Assembly (NCBI GenBank): GCA_023399375.1
Contig: JAEWPX010000075.1
Span: forward strand, 1-20,290
Source: Pseudomonadota bacterium
GTDB taxonomy: Bacteria; Desulfobacterota; Desulfovibrionia; Desulfovibrionales; Desulfovibrionaceae
DNA: 20,290 bases
Direction of reading: 5' to 3'
Shown piece after piece: positions 1 to 6,672 of the stretch. Numbering within the stretch: the first letter of the stretch is position 1; each line of letters begins with the position of its first letter. The position numbers and the translations under genes are program-made. The notes below the pieces were generated by a model. That model searched no databases and was not told the DNA's origin. It saw only the letters and a program-made list of their open reading frames with translations.

Positions 1-41
1 GCCCTGCCGCGTCCAGCCGCCCGCTGTATGAGGGGGTATGA
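1..41 (+). CDS. Possible 3' end of an upstream gene
   Basis: The third forward frame is open from the window edge and stops with TGA at 39-41, ending in the residues RPLYEGV. The stretch is too short to identify. In Desulfovibrio relatives I recall clpA next to aat, so this could be the end of clpA, but nothing in these 13 codons proves it. The first forward frame is also open until 100-102, so the frame choice is uncertain. Confidence 0.25.
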   Translation, partial: PAASSRPLYEGV

Positions 42-83
42 AAAAAAGACGCAGCAGAAGGCGTATTCCATTTGGGGGGCGGT

Positions 84-836
84 ATGCCGGTTTTTTATTT
101 GACGGAGGAGCCCACGCTCTTTCCCCGGCCGAGTCTGGCCGAACCCGGCGGCCTGCTCGCCGTCGGCGGGGACCTGCGCCTGGAGCGCCTGATCGCGGCC
201 TACCGTCGCGGCATCTTTCCCTGGTACGACGACGAGACGCCGATCCTGTGGTGGTCGCCGGACCCCCGGCCGATCCTCTTTCCCGGGCAGGTCCACGTGT
301 CGCGGCGGCTTACGCGCACGCTGCGCTCGGGAAAATTCCGCGTGACCTTCGATACGGACTTCGGCGGCGTCATCAGGAGTTGTGCCGCCACCCCGCGCGC
401 CGCTGGCGACGGCACCTGGATCATTCCCGAAATGATCGAAGCCTACGAGCGGCTCCATGCCGCCGGCTACGCCCACAGCGTCGAGGCTTGGCTGGACGGG
501 GAGCTTGTCGGCGGGGCCTATGGCGTGGCCATGGGCAAGGCGTTTTTCGGCGAGTCCATGTTTCACACGGTGACGGACGCCTCCAAGGTGGCATTCGTGA
601 GCTTGTGCCGCCGTCTGGACGCCATGGGCTTCCATTTCATCGACTGCCAGCAGGCAACGGGACATCTCTGCCGTTTCGGCGCGGTGGAGGTGCGGCGCGG
701 GGAATTCCTCAAACGCCTGGACGTCGCCCGGGAAGAGGGCGGCGAGCCGGGACCATGGACATCCGCGCCCCTGGATGCGGGCGAGGACGCTCCCGATGCC
801 TGCGGGTGCCGCCCGGGCGAAAGATATCGGCCGTAG
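84..836 (+). CDS. aat: Leucyl/phenylalanyl-tRNA--protein transferase
   Basis: Cytoplasmic enzyme that transfers Leu or Phe from aminoacyl-tRNA to N-terminal Arg or Lys of proteins, making N-degrons that ClpS/ClpAP recognise. The 250-aa product has the family signatures in order: GGLLAVGGDL (22-31), the RRGIFPWY block (41-48), ILWWSPDPR (54-62), GTWI, the HSVEAW block, a GESMF motif and IDCQ. Length is slightly above the E. coli enzyme (about 234 aa) because of a Gly/Pro-rich tail. ATG at 84 is chosen because a G-rich ribosome site (74-79) precedes it and the protein then starts at the expected position; a TTG at 72 is in frame and would add four residues. The next gene starts 19 nt after the stop, so the two are probably co-transcribed. 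The identification is secure. Confidence 0.96.
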   Translation: MPVFYLTEEPTLFPRPSLAEPGGLLAVGGDLRLERLIAAYRRGIFPWYDDETPILWWSPDPRPILFPGQVHVSRRLTRTLRSGKFRVTFDTDFGGVIRSCAATPRAAGDGTWIIPEMIEAYERLHAAGYAHSVEAWLDGELVGGAYGVAMGKAFFGESMFHTVTDASKVAFVSLCRRLDAMGFHFIDCQQATGHLCRFGAVEVRRGEFLKRLDVAREEGGEPGPWTSAPLDAGEDAPDACGCRPGERYRP

Positions 837-855
837 CCGTTCGCGGGAGAGTGCC

Positions 856-1323
856 ATGCAAAAGGAAATCGCCAACCCGTTTCCGGATCGCCGCTGCTTT
901 TTCTGCGGCGCGGACAATCCCCAAGGCCTAGGCCTCAAATTCTTTCACGACGACGTGACGGGCGAGATTTCGACGCAGTACGTGCCCGAGGAACGCTTTG
1001 TCGGCCAGGGCGACATCCTGCACGGCGCGATTCAAATGGGGCTGCTCGACGAACTCATGGGCTGGGCCTGCGTCGTGCACACAGGTGAGATGGCGGTCAC
1101 TGCGGACATGCGCTGCCGTTTCTTGCGGCCCCTGCGTATTGCCGGCAGGCCCGTGCGCGCCGTTTGCCGCGTCACGGGGCGGCAAGGCCCCAGGGTCCAT
1201 ATGACGGCAGCACTGACCGATGCCGACGGCGCGGTCTGCATGCGGGCCACGGGGACGTACCACATCTTGTCCCCGGAAAGATACGAATCCCTGGTTCAGG
1301 GGAACGCATCCGGGGCCGGTTGA
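856..1323 (+). CDS. PaaI-like hotdog-fold thioesterase
   Basis: Predicted 155-aa cytoplasmic acyl-CoA thioesterase of the PaaI/YbgC hotdog superfamily. The N-terminal CFFC-GADNP-GLGL pattern (residues 14-27) is typical of a subgroup whose first strand carries a CxxC. The HGAIQMGLLDELMGWA segment (56-71) matches the central hotdog helix with its catalytic Asp/Glu, and the C-terminal strands end in ATGTYHIL. The physiological substrate cannot be read from the sequence. ATG at 856 is chosen because GGGAGA at 845-850 is a good ribosome site; an in-frame ATG at 775 would overlap aat and add a non-conserved basic leader. It sits 19 nt after aat and converges on the minus-strand genes 39 nt downstream. 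No clear terminator hairpin was seen in that gap. Confidence 0.88.
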   Translation: MQKEIANPFPDRRCFFCGADNPQGLGLKFFHDDVTGEISTQYVPEERFVGQGDILHGAIQMGLLDELMGWACVVHTGEMAVTADMRCRFLRPLRIAGRPVRAVCRVTGRQGPRVHMTAALTDADGAVCMRATGTYHILSPERYESLVQGNASGAG

Positions 1324-1362
1324 CGCGCCGGTCGGCGATCCCGGAACCGTATGCCGTGGCGG

Positions 1363-1542
1363 TCAGGACGCCTTCTGGCCCACGAGCTTGCGAATCTTCT
1401 GCTTCTGCAGGGCGATGATGGCTTTGAGGCGATGGCATTCGGCCTTGTAGTAGGCCAGTTCCTCCGCCGTGTCGGCAAAGGCGAGTGGCGGCGTGAAGTC
1501 GATTTGCGTGGAGCGGGGACGTTTCGTGTCCTGGGCGGCCAT
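1363..1542 (-). CDS. Small 59-aa hypothetical coiled-coil protein
   Basis: Not assigned to a known family. The ATG lies at 1542-1540, two nt after the stop of the LOG-family gene, with a strong ribosome site (GGAGAAGG, inside the end of that gene) just upstream, so translation is probably coupled. The protein has a basic, polar N-terminus (about residues 1-15), then a long amphipathic helix from ADTAEELAYYK to the C-terminus with Leu/Ile heptad spacing, ending in lysine-rich KQKIRKLVGQKAS. This suggests a short coiled coil, possibly binding a partner or nucleic acid. No signal peptide or membrane segment. Its reality rests on the ribosome site, the spacing and the codon use. Confidence 0.7.
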   Translation of the reverse strand: MAAQDTKRPRSTQIDFTPPLAFADTAEELAYYKAECHRLKAIIALQKQKIRKLVGQKAS

Positions 1543-1544
1543 GG

Positions 1545-2129
1545 CTATGCCTTCTCCTTCCTGTCCACCCATTTTTCCACACGCAGCGGCTCGAACGCCC
1601 GCATGTCTTCGAGCAGGCCCTCGGGCGTGTCGCTCGAAAGCACCAGCCCCTTGTGCTCCACGCGCAGAAAGCCTTCCTCGGCCATGCGGGAAACGCATTC
1701 CAGGAGCGGGTCGTAGTAGTGCTGCGTGTTGAGCAGGCCGCAGGGCTTCTTGTGCAGGCCGAGTTGCGCCCAGGTGATGATCTCGCAGAACTCCTCGAGC
1801 GTGCCCATGCCGCCGGGCAGGGCGATGAAGCCGTCGGCGAGCTCGGCCATGCGCGCCTTGCGCTCGTGCATGGACGACACCACGTGCAGTTCCGTGAGCT
1901 TTGGGTGCGCCAGCTCCTTGCGGCGCAGGAAATCGGGCAGAACGCCCACGGCCTTGCCCCCGGCGGCGAGGGTGGCGTCGGCCACCGCGCCCATGAGGCC
2001 GACGCAGGCCCCGCCGTAGACGAGCGTCAGCCCCTCGGCGGCGAGCAGCCGGCCCAGGGCGTTCGCCGTATCGACATACGCCGGGTCGAACCCGGACGAG
2101 GAACCGCAAAAAACACAGACGCTCTGCAT
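1545..2129 (-). CDS. LOG-family (TIGR00730) nucleoside 5'-monophosphate phosphoribohydrolase
   Basis: Rossmann-fold protein of the LONELY GUY family, 194 aa. These enzymes remove the base from nucleoside 5'-monophosphates (cytokinin riboside monophosphates in plants; AMP or other NMPs in many bacteria). Visible signatures: VCVFCGSS (residues 4-11), LVYGGACVGLMG (36-47), the HERKARM block (88-94) and the family motif LPGGMGTLEE (104-113). Length is typical. A GGAG ribosome site lies within 10 nt of the ATG. The 161-aa gene lies upstream on the same strand with a GC-rich hairpin between, and the 59-aa gene follows two nt later. Such proteins were formerly annotated as putative lysine decarboxylases; that label is obsolete. 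The natural substrate in this organism is unknown. Confidence 0.93.
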   Translation of the reverse strand: MQSVCVFCGSSSGFDPAYVDTANALGRLLAAEGLTLVYGGACVGLMGAVADATLAAGGKAVGVLPDFLRRKELAHPKLTELHVVSSMHERKARMAELADGFIALPGGMGTLEEFCEIITWAQLGLHKKPCGLLNTQHYYDPLLECVSRMAEEGFLRVEHKGLVLSSDTPEGLLEDMRAFEPLRVEKWVDRKEKA

Positions 2130-2140
2130 ACGCGCTCCAA

Positions 2141-2159
2141 GGGGCCGACGCGCGGCCCC
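2141..2159 (-). terminator. GC-rich hairpin between two minus-strand genes
   Basis: Perfect 7-bp stem (GGGGCCG / CGGCCCC) with a 5-nt loop, placed between the stop of the 161-aa gene and the start of the LOG gene. It lacks a T-tract on the minus strand, so it could be a weak terminator, a pause/attenuation site or an mRNA processing structure rather than a full intrinsic terminator. Confidence 0.35.
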
Positions 2160-2193
2160 GGTCTGACGAAGGGAAAAGGCGGCAGGAACTACG

Positions 2194-2679
2194 TTAGTCC
2201 AACCCCTCGATGATAGGCTTGTGCTGGCTCAAGTCGAAAAAGCCCCGCACCGCAAAGGGCAGGGTGTAGTTGGGGATCTTGTCGAAATGAATAAATCCGA
2301 GATCCTTGCCCTCGGCCAGCTCCGAAAGGGCGGTCAGGCCCAGCGGAATGGGGAAGTTGAGGGCGCAGGCGTGGATTTCCGAGAGCTTGTCCTTGTACCG
2401 GGTCTTGAGGTACTCCACGAGCGCATCGCGCTCCTGTTCGGTGAAGGCCTCGAGCAGGATGCGGTGGCAGCTTTCGTAGCTGACCGGCAGGTCCGGCTGC
2501 ACCGGATCGCCGACGAGGACGTCCCAGTCGTAGATTTCTTCCTCTTCCGGATCCCAGGTGGGGCGGAACAGGTGGACGGTGACGTCCTTGCGGCCCTTGA
2601 AGCTTTTGATCACCATGGACACGGTCCAGGCCCGGTCCACGGGTAGGGTGAAATCCGCCGGAACGACGTCGATTTCCAT
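2194..2679 (-). CDS. Conserved-looking hypothetical protein, 161 aa
   Basis: I do not recognise the family. Start ATG at 2679 is supported by AAGGAGA at 2685-2691 with a 5-nt spacer; the frame stays open further upstream but runs antisense through uvrB, so only this part is real. The protein is acidic and soluble, without signal peptide or membrane segments. It opens with MEIDVVPADF, has an acidic DPEEEEIYDWDV stretch (43-54), a helical ESCHRILLEAFTEQERDALVEYL segment beginning near residue 69, and a C-terminal aromatic part around HFDKIPNY. Two Cys (71, 105) are not in a metal-binding pattern. It diverges from uvrB and is followed by the LOG gene. Confidence 0.75.
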   Translation of the reverse strand: MEIDVVPADFTLPVDRAWTVSMVIKSFKGRKDVTVHLFRPTWDPEEEEIYDWDVLVGDPVQPDLPVSYESCHRILLEAFTEQERDALVEYLKTRYKDKLSEIHACALNFPIPLGLTALSELAEGKDLGFIHFDKIPNYTLPFAVRGFFDLSQHKPIIEGLD

Positions 2680-2796
2680 GAGCGTCTCCTTGCCCGTCAC
2701 GGCTGTCCCCGGCTGCGGCGCGGCACGCGCGCCGTCGCGGGACGCCTCGGGGTTTTCGCTTTCGTTGCGCTGCGCAGGGATGTACAAGAAACCACC
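2680..2796. promoter_or_regulatory. Divergent promoter region of the 161-aa gene and uvrB
   Basis: This 117-bp gap must carry start signals for both directions. I found no convincing -35/-10 pair and no E. coli-type LexA box (CTGT-N8-ACAG), although uvrB is often SOS-controlled. The uvrB side is slightly T-rich (2755-2770). The minus-strand ribosome site is at 2685-2691. Confidence 0.4.
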
Positions 2797-4857
2797 ATGA
2801 TTTTCCAGTTGGAATCCGAGTATACCCCCCAGGGCGACCAGCCCCGGGCCATCGACGAAATGGCCGCCAACCTGTCCCAGGGCGTGTCGAGCCAGGTGCT
2901 GCTCGGCGCGACGGGCACGGGCAAGACCTTTTCCATGGCCCAGGTCGTGGCCCGGCTCAACCGTCCGGCCCTGGTCATGGCTCCGAACAAGACCCTGGCC
3001 GCCCAGCTCTACAGCGAGTTCAAGGGACTGTTCCCGAAAAATGCCGTGGAGTATTTCGTCAGCTATTACGACTACTACCAGCCCGAAGCCTACCTGCCGC
3101 GCACGGACACGTACATCGAGAAGGACGCGTCCATCAACGACGACATCGACAAGCTGCGCCACGCCGCCACCCATTCGCTGCTCACACGCCGCGACGTGCT
3201 CATTGTGGCCTCGGTATCCTGCATCTACGGCCTGGGTTCGCGCGATTACTACGAGCGCATGGTGCTCTCGCTGACCGTGGGCGAGCGCATCGGCATGGAA
3301 GCCGTGCTCGCGCGGCTGGTCGAGATCCAGTACGAGCGCAACGACTACGATTTCCACCGCGGCGTCTTCCGCGTGCGCGGCGACGTCATCGAGGTGATCC
3401 CGGCCTACAGCCGCGAGCGCGCCCTGCGCCTGGAATTTTTCGACGACGAACTCGAGGCCATCCTGGAGACCGACCCGCTCACCGGCGAGGTGCTCGGCTC
3501 CATGCAGAAAGCCATCATCTTCCCGGCCAGCCACTACGTGTCCGACCGCGACAACCTGAACCGCGCCGTGTCCGACATCCGCGAGGAACTGCGCTTGCGC
3601 CTGACGGAACTGAAGACGGCCAACGACCTTCTCGCCGCGCAGCGCCTGGAAATGCGCACCATGCAGGACCTGGAGATGATCGAGGAGCTCGGCTACTGCA
3701 ACGGCATCGAGAACTATTCGCGCCACCTCGACGGCAGAAAGGCCGGCGAGCCGCCGTATACGCTGCTCGACTACTTTCCCGAGGACTTCATCCTGTTCGT
3801 GGACGAGTCCCACATCACCGTGCCGCAGATCGGCGGCATGTACGCCGGCGACCGCTCGCGCAAGCAGACGCTCGTGGATTACGGCTTCCGCCTGCCCTCG
3901 GCCCTGGACAACCGGCCGCTCAATTTCGAGGAGTTCCTGAACCACATCGGCCAGGCGGTCTTCGTCTCAGCCACGCCCGGCGACTGGGAGATCCGCCGCA
4001 GCGAGGGCGTGGTCGTGGAGCAGATCATCCGGCCCACGGGCCTGCTCGACCCGGAAGTGGAAGTACGCCCGACCAAGGGACAGGTGGACGACCTCATGGC
4101 CGAATGCCGGGCCAGGGCGGCGGCGGGCGAGCGCGTGCTCGTCACCACGCTTACCAAGCGCATGGCCGAAGAGCTCAACGAATACTTCAACTCCATGGGC
4201 GTGCGCGCGCGCTACCTGCATTCGGATATTGACACCCTGGAGCGCGTGGCCATCATCAAGGCCCTGCGCCAGGGCGAATTCGACGTGCTGGTCGGCATCA
4301 ACCTCCTGCGCGAGGGCCTGGACATCCCGGAAGTGTCCCTCGTGGCCATCCTGGACGCGGACAAGGAAGGATTCCTGCGCTCCGCGCGCTCGCTCATCCA
4401 GACCTTCGGCCGCGCCGCGCGAAATGCCGGAGGCCAGGTCATCCTCTACGCCGACACGGTCACCGGCTCCATGCGCGCGGCCATGGAGGAAACGGCCAGG
4501 CGGCGCGAGAAGCAGGAAGCCTTCAACCGGGAAGCCGGCATCGTGCCGCGCACCATCATCAAGGGCATGGACAGCGTGCTGGACAGCCTGTACGGCGAGG
4601 GGGGGAGCGCGGGCAGGAGTTCGGGCGGTTATGCCGCGGCCGGACGCTACGCCGCGCCGGCTCCGGGAGCGCAGGCGGCCGTGCGCGAGGAAGTCGCGGC
4701 ATACGGCGACGGCATGTCCCGCAAGGCCCTGGAAAAGAAAATCAAGGTGTTGGAGCGGGAGATGCGCGAGGCAGCCAAGGCCCTGGAATTCGAAAAGGCG
4801 GCGGAGATGCGCGACCGCGTGGCGGCCTTGCGAGCGCGGCTGCTGGAGATGGGCTGA
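2797..4857 (+). CDS. uvrB: UvrABC excinuclease subunit B
   Basis: DNA damage-verifying helicase-like subunit of nucleotide excision repair; it is loaded by UvrA2 and recruits UvrC. The 686-aa product is of normal length. Walker A GATGTGKT (37-44) lies in the first helicase domain; the beta-hairpin that inserts between strands is the YFVSYYDYYQPEAYLP block (86-101); the Walker B/DExx equivalent is DESH (336-339); the C-terminal helicase domain contains the GINLLREGLDIPEVSL block. The UVR domain that contacts UvrC is at the end (about 644-686, with EFEKAAEMRD). A Gly/Ala-rich linker (about 603-640) precedes it. The upstream ribosome site is weak (AGGGA, 16 nt away). The stop is only 2 nt before the channel gene, so it heads a five-gene operon. 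Confidence 0.98.
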   Translation: MIFQLESEYTPQGDQPRAIDEMAANLSQGVSSQVLLGATGTGKTFSMAQVVARLNRPALVMAPNKTLAAQLYSEFKGLFPKNAVEYFVSYYDYYQPEAYLPRTDTYIEKDASINDDIDKLRHAATHSLLTRRDVLIVASVSCIYGLGSRDYYERMVLSLTVGERIGMEAVLARLVEIQYERNDYDFHRGVFRVRGDVIEVIPAYSRERALRLEFFDDELEAILETDPLTGEVLGSMQKAIIFPASHYVSDRDNLNRAVSDIREELRLRLTELKTANDLLAAQRLEMRTMQDLEMIEELGYCNGIENYSRHLDGRKAGEPPYTLLDYFPEDFILFVDESHITVPQIGGMYAGDRSRKQTLVDYGFRLPSALDNRPLNFEEFLNHIGQAVFVSATPGDWEIRRSEGVVVEQIIRPTGLLDPEVEVRPTKGQVDDLMAECRARAAAGERVLVTTLTKRMAEELNEYFNSMGVRARYLHSDIDTLERVAIIKALRQGEFDVLVGINLLREGLDIPEVSLVAILDADKEGFLRSARSLIQTFGRAARNAGGQVILYADTVTGSMRAAMEETARRREKQEAFNREAGIVPRTIIKGMDSVLDSLYGEGGSAGRSSGGYAAAGRYAAPAPGAQAAVREEVAAYGDGMSRKALEKKIKVLEREMREAAKALEFEKAAEMRDRVAALRARLLEMG

Positions 4858-4859
4858 GC

Positions 4860-5918
4860 ATGAACGCCCATCGCTCCCGGCGCATCCTGCGCCTGCACAG
4901 CCGGACGGTGCGCCTGCACCACCGGCTGGGAAGCTGGGGGCCGCTCATCGGCGGCTTCGTGGCCATGGCCACGGTGTTCTGCCTGGGCGTGTTCGGCTAT
5001 ATGCAGGTGGAAGGCTGGAGCTTTTTCGACAGCCTCTACCAGGTCGTCATCACCCTTTCCACTGTGGGCTTCCAGGAAGTCTACCCCCTGACCCGGGACG
5101 GCCGCATCCTCACCATGGTGCTTATCGTCTCGGGCGTTGGCACCTTCGCCTACCTGGTCGGCACCTTCACCCAGGTGCTGGTCGAGGGCCGGCTGCAACA
5201 GTACCTCGGGAGGCGGCGCATGCAAAAGATCATCGACAGCCTGAGCGACCACGTCATCATCTGCGGCTACGGCCGCATCGGCGCGGTCGTCGCCCGGGAG
5301 ATACTGGCCGAGAACGTGGCCGCGGTCATTGTCGAAAATAACGCGGAAGTGATCCACAGCCTGGACGAGCAGGGCATCCCCTACGTCCAGGGCGACGCCA
5401 CGGCCGACGAGACGCTGCTCGCTGCCGGGCTCATGCGCGCCAAGACCCTCGTCGCCGCCCTGACCCTGGAAGCGGCCAACGTCTACGTGACCCTCACCGC
5501 GCGCCAGCTCAACCCCACCATCCGCATCGTGGCCCGGGCCGACGCCCAGGGCCATACCCAGCGCCTGCAACGCGCCGGGGCCGACCAGGTGCTCGTGCCG
5601 CACCTCTACGGCGGCGTGCGCATGGCCCAGTCCGTGCTGCGCCCCACGGTCACCAATTTCCTGGAACTGGCCGGCCGGGGTGGGGCTATCGACTTGCAGA
5701 TGGAAGAACTGCAAGTCACCGAGCATTCCGAGATCGTCGACATGAATCTCATAGACGCCGCCCTGCGTCCGCGCTTCAATCTCATCGTCATCGCCATCAA
5801 GAAAGCGAACGGCGAGATGCAGTTCAACCCGCAAGCGCAGGCCGTGCTGGAAGCCGGCGACACCATGATCCTCGTGGGCAGCCGGGAGAACCTCGACAGC
5901 CTGCAGGCGATCCTTTGA
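4860..5918 (+). CDS. Two-TM ion channel with cytoplasmic RCK (TrkA-N/TrkA-C) domains
   Basis: Inner-membrane channel subunit of the Kch/MthK-like type, 352 aa. Residues 27-48 form the first membrane helix, 55-75 the pore loop and filter, about 83-107 the second helix. The cytoplasmic part starts with a Rossmann TrkA-N/RCK domain carrying HVIICGYGRIG (131-141, GxGxxG nucleotide-binding loop) and ends with a TrkA-C domain (about 265-352). The filter reads TVGFQE (68-73) instead of canonical TVGYGD, so K+ selectivity should not be assumed. Ligand gating by NAD(H), Ca2+ or nucleotide is usual for the family. It starts 2 nt after uvrB and its TGA overlaps the next gene's TTG start. A basic, Arg-rich N-terminus is consistent with a cytoplasmic orientation. 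Confidence 0.9.
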   Translation: MNAHRSRRILRLHSRTVRLHHRLGSWGPLIGGFVAMATVFCLGVFGYMQVEGWSFFDSLYQVVITLSTVGFQEVYPLTRDGRILTMVLIVSGVGTFAYLVGTFTQVLVEGRLQQYLGRRRMQKIIDSLSDHVIICGYGRIGAVVAREILAENVAAVIVENNAEVIHSLDEQGIPYVQGDATADETLLAAGLMRAKTLVAALTLEAANVYVTLTARQLNPTIRIVARADAQGHTQRLQRAGADQVLVPHLYGGVRMAQSVLRPTVTNFLELAGRGGAIDLQMEELQVTEHSEIVDMNLIDAALRPRFNLIVIAIKKANGEMQFNPQAQAVLEAGDTMILVGSRENLDSLQAIL

Positions 5919-6670
5919 CCCGCACGCTTCCCCGCATCGCGGCGGTCCTCCTCCACTACGGCGACCCGCACCTGACCCGCCGCCTGCACGAACAGCTGCT
6001 TCCCGAAGCGCAATCCACGGACACTCCGGTGCTCGTGCTCGATAACGCCGCGCCCGAGCCGTATCCCGATGCCTGGGTCCGGCTGACGGAAAACCGCTAC
6101 TGGGCCGGCGCGTTCGACTATGCCGTCCGGGCCGTGCGGGACATGGGCCGCACGCATGTATGGTTTTGCAACAACGACGTGGTCTTCACCTCGCGCCCGC
6201 CGCATCTCGGGTACGCCCTGGGGCGGCTGACACAGCTCGAAGCCGCGCTTGGACGCCGCGTGGGCCTCTATTCCCCGGCGTTTGCCGCCAGCCCCTATCA
6301 TCCGCAGATGGTCGCGCGCCCGGGTGGGGACTGGCGGCTCGTGCGCGTCATGGACGGCGTCGCGCCGCTCGTGTCCCTCGACGCCCTGGAGGCCGTGGGC
6401 GGACTCGACGCCGCGGACAACCCCCGGGGCTACGGCGTGGATATCTGGCTTGCGGCGCGGCTTCATGACGCCGGATACGCACTCGTGGTCGACGACCGCC
6501 TGATCCTGCGTCACCGCCACCATACGGCGGCCAGGGGCGTACCGGGATTTCTGGACGCCGCAGCGCAGGCCGAGCGCGCCTACCTCACGGCGCGGCTCGG
6601 GCCGGATTACCGGGCCTGCGTCGCCACCTGGCAGGCCGAATCTGCCCCGGCGCGACAGGGGGATGCCTAG
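5915..6670 (+). CDS. GT2-like glycosyltransferase (rhamnosyltransferase type)
   Basis: Predicted 251-aa GT-A fold glycosyltransferase. The start AAVLLHYGDP (9-18), VLVLDNAAPEP (39-49), N-RYWAGAFDYA (60-70) and FCNNDVVF (84-91, the DxD-equivalent) match rhamnosyltransferase-like family 2 enzymes; a GYGVDIW motif follows near residues 171-177. No membrane helix, so it is cytosolic or peripheral. The start is a TTG at 5915 that shares four bases (TTGA) with the stop of the channel gene, a typical coupled arrangement; there is no better ATG nearby. The ORF ends 2 nt before the second glycosyltransferase. Donor and acceptor sugars cannot be deduced; surface polysaccharide or flagellin modification are possibilities. 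Confidence 0.82.
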   Translation: MTRTLPRIAAVLLHYGDPHLTRRLHEQLLPEAQSTDTPVLVLDNAAPEPYPDAWVRLTENRYWAGAFDYAVRAVRDMGRTHVWFCNNDVVFTSRPPHLGYALGRLTQLEAALGRRVGLYSPAFAASPYHPQMVARPGGDWRLVRVMDGVAPLVSLDALEAVGGLDAADNPRGYGVDIWLAARLHDAGYALVVDDRLILRHRHHTAARGVPGFLDAAAQAERAYLTARLGPDYRACVATWQAESAPARQGDA

Positions 6671-6672
6671 CC

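Noticed and set aside
38..931. 297-codon plus-strand frame over aat with ATG after a GGGGG run
   Set aside because: It is an off-frame, Arg/Pro-rich translation of aat; the aat frame has all family motifs.
2680..2796. SOS (LexA) box in front of uvrB
   Set aside because: I found no CTGT-N8-ACAG match; the LexA motif of this lineage may differ, so absence is not informative.
2680..3945. N-terminal extension of the 161-aa protein reading antisense through uvrB
   Set aside because: uvrB is certain, the antisense part is His/Val/Gly-rich shadow sequence, and a proper ribosome site marks the ATG at 2679.
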